Below are positions 15,388 to 24,660 of a stretch of DNA of 41,367 nt, in pieces. The position numbers and the translations under genes were made by a program. Source of the DNA: Desulfovibrio sp. (lineage in GTDB: Bacteria; Desulfobacterota; Desulfovibrionia; Desulfovibrionales; Desulfovibrionaceae); NCBI GenBank assembly GCA_017415765.1, contig JAFQED010000045.1, forward strand, positions 1 through 41,367, in the 5' to 3' direction. Within the stretch, counting starts at the first letter, position 1. Each line of letters starts with the position of its first letter. A model generated the notes under the pieces. That model had not been told where the DNA came from. It saw only the letters and a list, made by a program, of their open reading frames with translations, and searched no databases.

Positions 15388-16556
15388 GCCTCGCCCCCAG
15401 TCATGCGTTGCACATATCCCTTGCATACCTTGCCATCCGCTTCAGACCATGGCTTGAGGATACGGCAGAGGTCACCATCTGCCACAAGGCCAACCATATC
15501 GTAAAGGCGTTCATGCTCCGTACTCTTCCAGACAAGACTGCTTACCTCTCCACCACGGGCGCGGGCAGTGGCGTAGCCTACCTCTGCCAGCTTGTCCGCC
15601 AGAAAGGCAGCATCGTCTGATGGCAAGGTATCAAGCATGGCAATGACTTCCAGTGCCAGCGGGCAGTCGTGACGCGGACATTTGTTCGGATCTGCCGGTG
15701 GAGCTTCACGACCGTCCAGCCTGGCCAAACGCGTGTCAAGCTGGGCCAGCCTCCCGAAAAGCTCCTGCAGGAGTGCCATACGAGCTTCGATCTGCTGTTG
15801 CAGGTCTGCCCGGAAGGCCACGACATCCAGCGAAACAACTTTCTTGGAGAGCAGGACAAACAGTATCCCTGCTCCCAGCAGTAAATAGAGCTTTTTGAAA
15901 GGATTGAGGGCAGACAGGCCGCCAAAGATGGCCCCCCGGATACTCGTCCATGAAGCAAGGCTGAGCATACCGCCCAAAAGATCCAGTGCAAACTTGCCCA
16001 GGGCCCCTAATCCCAGGAAGGCTAATGCCTTGTTCCGCGCCTTGGGGTGGGAGGCCAGATATTCCGAAAGCCAGCACATGCCCCAAATGGTGAAAACGCG
16101 GATGATTTCTCCGCCCACACCAAGCCAGTCCATGAGCGTAGCCAAAACCCCACCCAACAGATAACCCGTAAAAATGATCCCACCCAAGGAGACCCATGAG
16201 GCCCGCTTTTGGTAAAGGCTGGCTGTAGAAAAATCTGGCAGACGGCGGGCCGTGTCCCAGCGCAGGTCATCACGCCAGACTCCCTGCTTGCCATAGGGAG
16301 CGGCACAGTCGTCCACTATGGCTTTTTTGAGGTCATACAGGGCCTGGGCGTGACGGGCATGGTCATGAGGGGCTTCAGCGATGGCTTTGGCTGTGGCTTC
16401 GGCCCATTGCCTGGCCTTGCTGGCGGTATCGGCAACCGAACCTTTGGAGCTGTCCAGCACCTCTGTTGCGAGATGTGCAGAATGGACATCGGTCTGAAGC
16501 GGGGGGCTTTCTGGCTGAGGTTCTGACGGGAGGCTGGGGGAATGTTGTCGCTGCAT
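15384..16556 (-). CDS. polytopic membrane protein with coiled coil, partner of the Hsp70-like ATPase
   Basis: A protein of 390 residues from the ATG at 16556, which has GGAG five bases upstream. The first 115 residues are soluble and Ala/Pro/Gln-rich. Four hydrophobic segments follow: about 120-142 (SLGGIIFTGYLLGGVLATL), 147-163, 173-200 (LGLGALGKFALDLLGG) and 222-240 (LLLGAGILFVLL). Then comes a predicted coiled coil (residues 250-285, QQQIEARMALLQELFGRLAQ) and a small C-terminal domain with CPRHDC and CRILKPW. No known family was recognised. Its 3' end overlaps the Hsp70-like start by 4 bases, implying equimolar synthesis and a complex in the inner membrane. Confidence 0.8.
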   Translation of the reverse strand: MQRQHSPSLPSEPQPESPPLQTDVHSAHLATEVLDSSKGSVADTASKARQWAEATAKAIAEAPHDHARHAQALYDLKKAIVDDCAAPYGKQGVWRDDLRWDTARRLPDFSTASLYQKRASWVSLGGIIFTGYLLGGVLATLMDWLGVGGEIIRVFTIWGMCWLSEYLASHPKARNKALAFLGLGALGKFALDLLGGMLSLASWTSIRGAIFGGLSALNPFKKLYLLLGAGILFVLLSKKVVSLDVVAFRADLQQQIEARMALLQELFGRLAQLDTRLARLDGREAPPADPNKCPRHDCPLALEVIAMLDTLPSDDAAFLADKLAEVGYATARARGGEVSSLVWKSTEHERLYDMVGLVADGDLCRILKPWSEADGKVCKGYVQRMTGGEA

Positions 16557-16787
16557 GACTGCTCCGGCAAACTGTGGATAGCTGGCAAGGTACAGCTTTG
16601 TGTCAATGTAATCATGTGCCGTCAGGGACGCAAGGGCAAGGATGGACGTATACGTATGCCTGCGTGCAGGCTGGCAGACGCTTGCTGCCCGGGCGGGCAT
16701 GCGTTATTATCCTTGCAGAATCCTGTGTGCCACTGACAGCTATACATACGCTGTATGTGGTGGCAACCCAAACAGTGAGGTATATCC
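16557..16787. promoter_or_regulatory. divergent promoter region with a 15-bp palindrome
   Basis: This 231-base gap separates the leftward Hsp70-like pair from the rightward ychJ-type gene, so it must hold promoters for both. A perfect inverted repeat ACATAC-GCT-GTATGT lies at 16744-16758, about 30 bases before the rightward start codon, a typical place for an operator. CGTATACG also occurs near 16648. No clear -35/-10 pair was found on either strand. Confidence 0.5.
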
Positions 16788-17303
16788 ATGCCCCAACCAT
16801 GCCCCTGCGGCAGCGGCAAAGAGCTTGAAACCTGCTGTGGCCCGGCCGTGGAGGGTACTGTCTGGCCGGAAACGGCTGAGGCACTGATGCGCTCGCGCTA
16901 TGCCGCATATGCCATGCAGCGTTATGACTGGCTGTTGGAAAGTACCCATCCCGACTATCGCGAAGGGATCTCTCTTGAAAGGCTGGCCGAACAGGGCAAG
17001 GATGTCCACTGGCTTCGGCTTGAAATCGTAGACTGCCAGAATGACAAGCCCCTTGGCAAAAATGGCGAATATTACGATGTAGTGGACTTCTGTGCCTATT
17101 ACGAACTGGATGGGATCCCCCGTCAGTTGGGTGAGCGCAGTTTCTTTGCCCGCAAGGATGATAGGATCTATTATGTGGACGGTGTTCCCCTGCAGCGGCA
17201 GGCCTATCGCCGTCCCGCTCCCAAGGTGGGACGCAATGACGCCTGTCCCTGCGGCAGCGGTAAAAAATACAAGAAGTGTTGCGGCGCGTTGGAGCGAGCG
17301 TGA
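16788..17303 (+). CDS. YchJ-family protein with two SEC-C motifs
   Basis: A protein of 171 residues with GAGG seven bases before the ATG. It has a SEC-C zinc motif at each end: [13 protein letters not shown] (residues 5-17) and [13 protein letters not shown] near the C-terminus. Between them lies the YchJ/UPF0225 NTF2-like domain ([21 protein letters not shown], then WLRLEIVDC, and FCAYYEL...[17 protein letters not shown]). SEC-C motifs bind zinc and, in SecA, contact SecB and the ribosome; the role of YchJ is not known. The following gene overlaps its stop codon. Confidence 0.93.
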   Translation: MPQPCPCGSGKELETCCGPAVEGTVWPETAEALMRSRYAAYAMQRYDWLLESTHPDYREGISLERLAEQGKDVHWLRLEIVDCQNDKPLGKNGEYYDVVDFCAYYELDGIPRQLGERSFFARKDDRIYYVDGVPLQRQAYRRPAPKVGRNDACPCGSGKKYKKCCGALERA

Positions 17304-17653
17304 GTACACAGCTCCCATTGATGGCTATCCGACGTTTTTGTCTGGAGTGTCAGGGGGGGTCCCCAAGATCTGTGCGCATCTGCCCTGATGCTGCATGTCC
17401 GCTTTGGACATGGCGGCTGGCAGCTCTGCCCGGTGAAGGCCCTCAGGAAGAGGACAAAACCAGCATTCTGCGTGCGGCCTTTCGCGCTGTGCGTCGCCAG
17501 TGCCTGGCTTGTGCCGGGCATCGCCGCGATGTGCGGACTTGTTCAGCCCGTGAGGGTTGCTCTCTCTGGAGCTGCCGCTTTGGTGTGCATCCCAAAACCT
17601 ATAAAGCTGTACGTCGTCGTTTTTTTGCCCCCAAGGCTCTGAGTCTTTTTTGA
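17300..17653 (+). CDS. small protein with duplicated Cys-knuckle module
   Basis: A protein of 117 residues. The GTG start overlaps the TGA of the ychJ-type gene and has GGAG upstream. It contains two copies of one module of about 29 residues: [20 protein letters not shown] (23-residue-scale spacing) followed by PLWTWRL, and [20 protein letters not shown] followed by SLWSCRFG. The pattern is C-x2-C-x-G-x2-R-x-VR-x-C-x4-C-x-LW-x2-R, which looks like a zinc knuckle; similar single modules occur in small phage and bacterial proteins of unknown function. The neighbouring SEC-C protein is also zinc-binding, so the two may act together, but this is inference. Confidence 0.78.
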   Translation: MSTQLPLMAIRRFCLECQGGSPRSVRICPDAACPLWTWRLAALPGEGPQEEDKTSILRAAFRAVRRQCLACAGHRRDVRTCSAREGCSLWSCRFGVHPKTYKAVRRRFFAPKALSLF

Positions 17654-17696
17654 AAATCATTCCAAACCGTCCCCTGCCGGACAGCTGGAGGAAGCT

Positions 17697-19037
17697 ATGT
17701 CACATACACTGGAATGGTCGCGCGCCTGGAGCGGTCGCCTCACTGGTATCGATGCCTCTGCACCTCTGCCGGAACTGTCGGCCCTGGTGGAACGTTTGCG
17801 GCGGGAATGCGCCGCCGGGGAACTGCCTTTCCTGACCATGCCTTACCGGGCCAGACTGGAGGCTGACATGGCCACGGTATTGCCGCGTGTGCAGCGGTAC
17901 AAGCATATGCTGGTCTTGGGCATTGGCGGTTCGGCTCTGGGCGCACGGGCCATGCAGCAAGCCTTTGCGCCGGGGCAGGACGGGCCGGAGCATGAAGGCC
18001 CGTCACTCTGGATCGCCGACAATGTTTGTGCCGATAGATTTGAGGCCCTGCTGACGAAGCTCAAGGCCGAGGAAAGCGTGGTAGTCTGTATCAGCAAATC
18101 CGGTGGCACCATAGAGACCCTGGCCCAGTATTTTCTGGTGCGGGACTGGCTCAGGGCCGCGCTGGGTGAGGCCTGGCGCGAACACATGGTAGTTGTTACC
18201 GACCAGCAAAAAGGATTTTTGCGTGAAGAGGCCCGACAGCATGACCTGCTTTCGCTGGAAGTGCCGGATTTCCTCGGTGGTCGTTATTCTGCCCTCTCGG
18301 CTGTAGGCCTTCTTCCCGCCGCTTTCTTGGGGATTGACTGGCAGGCTCTGCTGGACGGGGCCTGGGATGTGGCCCGGCCACTGGTGGAAGACGCGGCCAA
18401 CCTGGGGCAGCATCCCTCGCTGGCTCTTGCCCGCTGGGCCAAGGCATTGGAAGACCATGGCTACAGCCAACTGATCTTTTTCTGCTATATCCCCCAATGG
18501 GCCACCTACGGGCCGTGGTTTGCCCAGCTTTGGGCCGAAAGCCTTGGTAAACAGGGTAAGGGCACTCAGCCTGTCCCTGCCATTGGCGTTACTGACCAAC
18601 ATTCGGTCAACCAGATGTTTCTGGACGGCCAGCGCGACAAGGGTTGCATCTTTCTGACCAATGCCCGGCCGCCACAGGGTCGCAGCTTCGGGCAGGATTT
18701 GCCTGAAAAGTGGGCGTGGTTGCGCGGTAAGCCCTTTGGCAGCCTTCTGGAGGCCGAAGGTCTTGGCACGCGCATGGCCCTTTGCAAGAACGATGTACCG
18801 CTGGTACATGTGGAGATGGGGGATATTGGCCCTCGGGCCGCAGGCTCGTTGATGCTGCTGCTGGAAGCGGCCACGGTCTTCACCGGTTGGCTGATGGGTA
18901 TTGACCCGCTGGATCAGCCTGCCGTGGAGCTGGGCAAACGGCTTGCCAATGCCCGCTTGGGTGCGCCGGGTTATGCCGCAGAAGAAGCAGACCTCGCCGC
19001 CTATCTGGCAACGCCGCCACAGCGGCAAGGCTTCTGA
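17697..19037 (+). CDS. pgi: glucose-6-phosphate isomerase
   Basis: A protein of 446 residues, matching the shorter bacterial/archaeal type of Pgi. It interconverts glucose 6-phosphate and fructose 6-phosphate in the cytoplasm. Signatures are LGIGGSALGARAM (about 75-87), ISKSGGTIET (phosphate site), GGRYSALSAVGLLPAAFLG, LWAESLGKQGKGTQPVPAIG with its active-site Glu, and TDQHSVNQMFLDG. GGAGGA precedes the ATG by 5 bases. It is probably the third gene of the run that begins with the ychJ-type gene, and a sensor kinase follows after 34 bases. Confidence 0.95.
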   Translation: MSHTLEWSRAWSGRLTGIDASAPLPELSALVERLRRECAAGELPFLTMPYRARLEADMATVLPRVQRYKHMLVLGIGGSALGARAMQQAFAPGQDGPEHEGPSLWIADNVCADRFEALLTKLKAEESVVVCISKSGGTIETLAQYFLVRDWLRAALGEAWREHMVVVTDQQKGFLREEARQHDLLSLEVPDFLGGRYSALSAVGLLPAAFLGIDWQALLDGAWDVARPLVEDAANLGQHPSLALARWAKALEDHGYSQLIFFCYIPQWATYGPWFAQLWAESLGKQGKGTQPVPAIGVTDQHSVNQMFLDGQRDKGCIFLTNARPPQGRSFGQDLPEKWAWLRGKPFGSLLEAEGLGTRMALCKNDVPLVHVEMGDIGPRAAGSLMLLLEAATVFTGWLMGIDPLDQPAVELGKRLANARLGAPGYAAEEADLAAYLATPPQRQGF

Positions 19038-19071
19038 TCCAGCAGCCGCATCATTGCGGACAGACCGCACC

Positions 19072-20583
19072 ATGACTGAGACGACACAACGTATGCCAGC
19101 GGAAGCAGGGGAAGGGCACAGCCCTTCCCCTCCGGTGGAAGCCGCGTTGCCCCTGAGCTATGCCCGTACCCTTTCCTGGGTATCACTGGTATTGATACTG
19201 CTGACAACCCTGGGGCTGTCCTTTTTCATTTCCAGTTCGGTACGCGAGACCCTGCTGACCCGGCAGGAGGGCTTTGCCCGGGTGCTGGCACAAAATCTCA
19301 ATAGCCAGATATTTCGGCGTTTCGCGTTGCCGACCATTCTTGCCAATGGCCGTATAGCCCTGCGCCAGTCCAGCCAGTATGAGCATCTGGACAGGGTCGT
19401 GCAGTCTGTCATCCAGGGGCTGCCATTGGAGCGTTTGCGCATATACGATTTTTCTCGGCGCGTGGCCTATTCTACACAGCGGGAGGAATTGGGCAGAGCC
19501 GGCATGTCCCCCCCCTATCTGGACGAGGTTTTGCATGGCGTGAGCCCACGGGCAGAAATCATCTCCACCATCCCAGCCTGGCAGGCTATCTTTAACCTCC
19601 CCCTGAGGCCGGGGACGTTTGTCCTGCGGATCGTCTGCCCCTTGCGGAGTGATGTTCCCCTGCGTGAAGGGGAGCCCCCCTCTGTCATGGGTGCGCTGGA
19701 ACTGACCCAGGACATCACCGACGATTACGAACAGGTTTTGGTCTTCCAGGGCATCATTGTGGTCATGTGCCTCCTGTCCTCGGTGATCCTGTTTGCTCTG
19801 CTACTGATGCTCATCCAGAGGGCCGAACGGGTACTGGCCGAACGCATCCAGAAAAACCGCCAGCTTGAGCAGGAACTGAACAGTAGTGAGCGTCTGGCCA
19901 GCATGGGGCGGGTAGTGGCCAGTATAGCCCATGAAATACGCAACCCACTGGGTATAATCCGATCCAGCGCGGAATTGCTGCGCGGTCGTAATGATAAGGC
20001 CGATGTGAGTACCATGCGTATCCTGACGGCCATATATGATGAATCCGTCCGCCTTTCGCAGACTGTCAACGATTTTCTGGACTACGCCCGGCCGCGTCAG
20101 CACCGGCAGGATCTTGTGGATCTGAATCTGGTGCTGGATCAGGTCATGGCCTTTCTGGAAGGAGAGTTTGCCCGCCACAACGTGGCCGTGGAGCGCAGCC
20201 TTGAACCGGGGCTTTTTGTAGTGGGTGACAAGGATCTGCTTTACCGTGCCTATTACAATATCCTTGTCAATGGTCAACAGGCTATGGACGGGCCGGGCAT
20301 CATCCATATTGTTGGTAAACGGATGCAGGTTGATGGCACAGACTGGGTTTGTCTAGAATTTCTGGATTCCGGCCCGGGTTTTGACATGGCTGTCCTCCCG
20401 AACCTGCTTGACCCCTTCTATACTACCAAGGATGGTGGGACCGGACTCGGTCTCCCCATAGTCCAGTCCATCATAACAAGCCATGGCGGCCGTATTGAGC
20501 TTGAAAACGGTTCCGAGGGTGGTGCGCTGGTACGTGTACTCCTGCCAGCCTCACCGTCATTGGCCGAGGGATACCATGAATGA
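19072..20583 (+). CDS. membrane sensor histidine kinase (NtrB/ZraS-like)
   Basis: A protein of 503 residues. It has a short cytoplasmic leader, membrane segment 35-55, a periplasmic sensor domain of about 165 residues without a recognised family, membrane segment 222-248 and a linker coiled coil. The DHp has the phospho-acceptor His287 in ASIAHEIRNPLGIIRSS. The ATPase domain has an N-box (YYNILVNGQQAM), G1 (DSGPGF), F-box (LLDPFYTTKDGGTGLGLPIV) and G2. It should autophosphorylate and pass phosphate to the NtrC-type regulator encoded by the next gene, whose start overlaps its end by 8 bases. The ligand is unknown. Confidence 0.93.
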   Translation: MTETTQRMPAEAGEGHSPSPPVEAALPLSYARTLSWVSLVLILLTTLGLSFFISSSVRETLLTRQEGFARVLAQNLNSQIFRRFALPTILANGRIALRQSSQYEHLDRVVQSVIQGLPLERLRIYDFSRRVAYSTQREELGRAGMSPPYLDEVLHGVSPRAEIISTIPAWQAIFNLPLRPGTFVLRIVCPLRSDVPLREGEPPSVMGALELTQDITDDYEQVLVFQGIIVVMCLLSSVILFALLLMLIQRAERVLAERIQKNRQLEQELNSSERLASMGRVVASIAHEIRNPLGIIRSSAELLRGRNDKADVSTMRILTAIYDESVRLSQTVNDFLDYARPRQHRQDLVDLNLVLDQVMAFLEGEFARHNVAVERSLEPGLFVVGDKDLLYRAYYNILVNGQQAMDGPGIIHIVGKRMQVDGTDWVCLEFLDSGPGFDMAVLPNLLDPFYTTKDGGTGLGLPIVQSIITSHGGRIELENGSEGGALVRVLLPASPSLAEGYHE

Positions 20584-21955
20584 CAACGCACATATTCTGA
20601 TAATTGACGACGAAAAAAACTATCTGCTGGTCTTGCAGACTCTGCTTGAAGACGAGGGCTACAAGGTCACGGCCATCAGTGACCCTGAAACCGCATTGGC
20701 TTTCCTTGGAGAAAGCGAGGTGGACGTGGTCGTGACCGACATGAAGATGCCCAAGATCAGTGGTCGCGAAGTTCTGCAACACGTCAAGAAGACATGGCCT
20801 TATATCCCCGTACTGATAATGACGGCATTTGGATCTATTGAAAGCGCAGTGGAGGTCATGAAGTACGGGGCTTTTGACTATATTACAAAGCCTTTTTCCA
20901 ATGATGAACTTTTGCTTTCCATCCACAATGCCACAGAACTGGCCCGCGCTCACCGCCAATATCGTCTGCTGCAGGAAGCCATGGAAGAACGCTATGGCAT
21001 GCACAAGATAGTTGGGCGCAGTCGGGCGATCCGTGATGTGCTGGTCATGGTGGAGCGCGCTGCGCCCAGCCGTTCCACAGTTCTCATTACCGGCGAATCC
21101 GGCACTGGCAAGGAGCTGGTGGCCCGTGCCATCCACTATGCCAGTCCCCGCAAGGACAAGCCCTTTATCTCGGTCAACTGCATGGCTCTCAATCCGGGGG
21201 TGCTGGAAAGCGAACTGTTCGGGCATGAAAAAGGCTCCTTTACAGGGGCTGTGGCCATGCGCCGGGGCCGTTTTGAGCAGGCCAACGGCGGCACGCTCTT
21301 TCTGGATGAGATTGCCGAACTGACGCCAGACCTGCAGGTCAAGCTCCTGCGCGTTCTTCAGGAACGCCGTTTTGAAAGGGTAGGAGGCGGTGGCGAGATA
21401 GAGGTTGATATTCGGGTCGTTGCTGCCACCAATAAGGATCTGGCTGCCCTGGTCGAAAAGGGGACTTTTCGCGATGACCTCTACTATCGGCTGAACGTGG
21501 TTCAGGTACCCCTGCCCCCCCTGCGGGAACGGCGTGAGGACATCCCACTCCTGGTGGCCCATTTTGTGGAAAAGGTGACTGCCGACAACAATATGCCAAA
21601 CAAGACCTTTTCTACCGAGGCCATCAACTATCTCTGTGGCTACGAATGGCCGGGCAATATCCGCCAGTTGGAAAACGTGGTGGAGAGCTGTCTGGTGCTG
21701 GTACCCGGCAATGTCATTGAGGTGGACAACTTGCCGCCGGAGATACGGGATGAGGACTCCCAGTTCAAAAGCGCGGTGGATCTTTTGCCGGTGCAGCTTG
21801 ACCTTGCAGACACGCTGGAAAAAATCGAGGCAGCACTCATCCGGCGTGCCCTGGTACGGGCCGGGCTGGTACAGGTCAAGGCTGCGGAATATCTGGGGAT
21901 CTCCAAGAGTCTTTTGCAGTACAAGCTCAAGAAATACGCCATTACCGGGCACTAA
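20576..21955 (+). CDS. sigma-54-dependent response regulator (NtrC/ZraR class)
   Basis: A protein of 459 residues with GAGGG before the ATG, which lies within the kinase gene's end. Receiver domain 1-120 has acidic pocket IIDDE and phospho-acceptor Asp55 in VVVTDMKMP, with Lys106. The AAA+ domain has Walker A GESGTGKE (173-180), the sigma-54 contact loop GSFTGA (220-225, Ser replacing the usual Ala) and Walker B LFLDE. The C-terminal Fis-type HTH ends in KAAEYLGISKSLLQYKLKK. It should open sigma-54 promoters when phosphorylated. Its targets are not evident; acs downstream is a candidate, but no consensus -24/-12 site was found ahead of acs. Confidence 0.94.
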   Translation: MNDNAHILIIDDEKNYLLVLQTLLEDEGYKVTAISDPETALAFLGESEVDVVVTDMKMPKISGREVLQHVKKTWPYIPVLIMTAFGSIESAVEVMKYGAFDYITKPFSNDELLLSIHNATELARAHRQYRLLQEAMEERYGMHKIVGRSRAIRDVLVMVERAAPSRSTVLITGESGTGKELVARAIHYASPRKDKPFISVNCMALNPGVLESELFGHEKGSFTGAVAMRRGRFEQANGGTLFLDEIAELTPDLQVKLLRVLQERRFERVGGGGEIEVDIRVVAATNKDLAALVEKGTFRDDLYYRLNVVQVPLPPLRERREDIPLLVAHFVEKVTADNNMPNKTFSTEAINYLCGYEWPGNIRQLENVVESCLVLVPGNVIEVDNLPPEIRDEDSQFKSAVDLLPVQLDLADTLEKIEAALIRRALVRAGLVQVKAAEYLGISKSLLQYKLKKYAITGH

Positions 21956-22567
21956 TGTAGTTGGGAGCCAACGTCTGCGACAAGTAAAACAAAACACTTA
22001 AAAGATTGAGCAAAACAATGCATTACAACGCCACATCCTGACTTTTCGTTGTTATAGAACATATTGAAATATACGGATAAAAAATGGACATTCCTGCTGA
22101 ATACCCGCAAAAATACCCACAAAATAAAAAGATCCAAAAAAATTTTGCTGGACGTGATGGATAAGCTCCTTACCGAGATTCTCGGCAAATACCGAAGCTG
22201 ATACCCAGTGGCAAGCCATGGACGGAGCTTTACTGCAAGCTCCTACGCGCTCTCAAAAAATCAACGGCTGACAGTCTTGAGTGCTACCCGACCGGCAGAG
22301 GCCGAAGCAGCAACAAAATTCATGTCCATGCGGATGGTCAGGCGTAAAAGAGCAGGCTGGGATGACAACTTCCTGCTCTCCGTTCTGGCTGCTACTCCTG
22401 CCTTTTGATTTCATGCGATTGCCCTGAACCGGATGAACCTTTTTTTCACAGCAGTGATTGAAAATCCAAACAGTTTTTGCCGCTTGACCTTTCTGCCCTG
22501 TCTGTATAAGACGTATCATGGATAACGCTCCTCTTTCGGTAATAAAAATATGGTGCAAGGAGTAAGC
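21956..22567. promoter_or_regulatory. 612-base AT-rich intergenic region ahead of acs
   Basis: No credible gene is seen. The first 200 bases are much more AT-rich than their surroundings. Small palindromes occur: CCGAG-ATT-CTCGG (22173-22185), GGAGCTT-TACTGC-AAGCTCC (22224-22243) and TCAC-AGCA-GTGA (22446-22457). A possible acs promoter is TTGACC (22484-22489) and TATAAG (22505-22510), but the spacer is only 15 bases. AAGGAG lies 5 bases before the acs ATG. The length suggests multi-site regulation or a decayed gene. Confidence 0.45.
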
Positions 22568-24622
22568 ATGTCTCACGAACGCATGACACACTTGTTGAAC
22601 AAGCAACGTAGCTTTTTGCCGCCGGAACATGGCAAAACTTCTGCCTGGATAAGCGGTGCGGATGAGTATGAAGCCATTTGCCAGCAGGCCCTGGCAGACC
22701 CGCAGGATTTTTGGAACGCACGAGCTTCGTTGCTGCTACACTGGTTCAAGCGTTGGGACAAGGTACTGGAAGAGGACAGTGTCAACCATAAGTATCGCTG
22801 GTTTACCGGCGGCAAGCTCAATGCCTCGTTCAACTGTATTGACAGGCATCTTATTTCCGGCAGACGGAACAAGGCTGCATTGATCTGGCAGGGTGAAGAT
22901 GAAATGGCAAAACGCTGCTACACCTATCAGATGCTCTATACAGAAGTCTGCCGCATGGCACATGCCCTCAGCTCTCTCCATATCCGCAAGGGCGACCATG
23001 TGGCCCTGTATATGCCCATGATTCCAGAGCTGGTGATCGCCATGCTGGCCTGTGCCCGGATCGGGGCTGTGCATACGGCCATCTTCTCCGGCTACGCAGA
23101 AGGCGGCGTACGCAGCCGTATCCAGGATGCCAAGGCCAGGGTCGTCATCACAGCCGATGCAGCGATACGCGCTGGCAAGCTGAAGCCGCTCAAGGCCAAT
23201 CTCGATCCCATCCTGGAAAAATGCCCCTCGGTGGCCCATGTCGTGGTGGTGCGCCACGCCGGGCTGGACAATATCCACATGCAGGGACGGCGGGATATCT
23301 GGTGGCATGACCTGATCGACGACTTTACCCTCAATGCGGACTATCCCTGCGAGGCAATGGATGCCAATGACCCGCTTTTTCTCCTCCACACCAGCGGCAG
23401 TACCGGCAAGCCCACGGGCATCCTGCACTCCACAGGCGGCTATCTGACCTATGCGGCCCATACCACGCAGTGGTGCTTTGATATGCGCGATGACGACGTG
23501 TACTGGTGCACAGCCGACATGGGCTGGATAACCGGGCATACCTATGGCGTTTATGGCCCGCTGGCCCTGGGGGCCACAACCATCATGTTTGAGGGGGTAC
23601 CCACCTATCCCAAGCCAGACCGTTACTGGCGCATTGTAGAGAATTTCCGTGTCAACATTCTCTACACGTCGCCAACGGTCATCCGCTCCCTGATGCGCGA
23701 AGGCGAGGCGTGGACAGAACGGTATGAACGGGACAGCCTGCGTATTCTTGCCACAGTGGGCGAACCCATCAATCCCGAAGCCTGGCAATGGTTCCACAAG
23801 CACATCGGCAGGGAAGAACTGCCCATCGTGGATACCTGGTGGCAGACAGAAACCGGTGGGGTGATGATCAGCCCAATGGCCTATGCCACCAAACTCAAGC
23901 CCGGTTCTGCCTCCCGGCCCATGCCGGGTATTGATGCGGCTGTCCTGCCCTCGCCGGACAATGCCAACCCCGATTTGGACAACCGCGTATGTGAAACCGG
24001 CACGGGTGGGCATCTTGTCATCCGCAAGCCCTGGCCGGGCATGATGCTGGGCGTATTCAACAATGAAGAGAAATACCGCTCCTACTTTACACGCTTTGGC
24101 TGTTATGAGTCCGGCGATGGGGCGGTGCAGGATGAAGACGGCTATTTCTGGATACTGGGCCGCATTGATGATTCCATCAATGTGTCAGGCCATCGCCTGT
24201 CAACAGTAGAAATAGAGGCTGTGCTGACCTCTGCCGCAGAAGTGGCAGAAGCCGCTGTGGTAGGGATGCCCCATGCCCTCAAGGGGGAAGCCATCTATGC
24301 CTATGTCTGTCTGTGCAGTGATGTCCCGTGGAGCGAGGAACTGCGCGTCCGCTTGCGTGACATGGTGCGCCGTGACATTGGGCCGCTTGCCAGCCCTGAG
24401 CGTATCCAGTTTGTAGAGGCCATGCCCAAGACCACATCGGGCAAGATAATCCGGCGTATTCTGCGAAAGATAGCCAGTGGCACGGCAGACGAACTGGGGG
24501 ATGTCACTTCGCTGGCAAATCCGCAGGTCATCCCCGGCATTGTGGATGGACACGCCAACCTGCTGGACGGGCTGGCCGAAAATACCCCCCGGCAGGAGAC
24601 ATCCGACGGGGCAGAGGGATAG
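22568..24622 (+). CDS. acs: acetyl-CoA synthetase (AMP-forming)
   Basis: A protein of 684 residues, near the usual 650. It activates acetate with ATP and CoA through acetyl-AMP. The order of motifs is the Acs cap (WFTGGKLNASFNCIDRHL), YTYQMLYTEVCR, the P-loop-like HTSGSTGKPTGILHS, DMGWITGHTYGVYGPL, DTWWQTETGG, and the hinge GRIDDSINVSGHRL. The C-terminus has TTSGKIIRRILRKIA, whose Lys is the usual acetylation-control site. The ATG has a strong AAGGAG; an in-frame ATG 18 bases upstream is less suitable. The gene stands alone between a long intergenic region and a repeat. In sulfate reducers such enzymes allow acetate assimilation. Confidence 0.96.
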   Translation: MSHERMTHLLNKQRSFLPPEHGKTSAWISGADEYEAICQQALADPQDFWNARASLLLHWFKRWDKVLEEDSVNHKYRWFTGGKLNASFNCIDRHLISGRRNKAALIWQGEDEMAKRCYTYQMLYTEVCRMAHALSSLHIRKGDHVALYMPMIPELVIAMLACARIGAVHTAIFSGYAEGGVRSRIQDAKARVVITADAAIRAGKLKPLKANLDPILEKCPSVAHVVVVRHAGLDNIHMQGRRDIWWHDLIDDFTLNADYPCEAMDANDPLFLLHTSGSTGKPTGILHSTGGYLTYAAHTTQWCFDMRDDDVYWCTADMGWITGHTYGVYGPLALGATTIMFEGVPTYPKPDRYWRIVENFRVNILYTSPTVIRSLMREGEAWTERYERDSLRILATVGEPINPEAWQWFHKHIGREELPIVDTWWQTETGGVMISPMAYATKLKPGSASRPMPGIDAAVLPSPDNANPDLDNRVCETGTGGHLVIRKPWPGMMLGVFNNEEKYRSYFTRFGCYESGDGAVQDEDGYFWILGRIDDSINVSGHRLSTVEIEAVLTSAAEVAEAAVVGMPHALKGEAIYAYVCLCSDVPWSEELRVRLRDMVRRDIGPLASPERIQFVEAMPKTTSGKIIRRILRKIASGTADELGDVTSLANPQVIPGIVDGHANLLDGLAENTPRQETSDGAEG

Positions 24623-24660
24623 GCCGCCTGGGCGTACCCTGCCAGACTTGCGTCAGGCGG

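Noticed and set aside
20471-21997. leftward open frame of about 508 codons over the NtrC-class regulator
   Set aside because: Antisense to a gene with complete receiver, AAA+ and HTH motifs; no start site and no recognisable domains.
22208-22408. 66-codon rightward frame in the acs leader
   Set aside because: No ribosome site and no similarity recognised; more likely non-coding.
22736-24013. leftward open frame of 425 codons inside acs
   Set aside because: Antisense shadow of acetyl-CoA synthetase.
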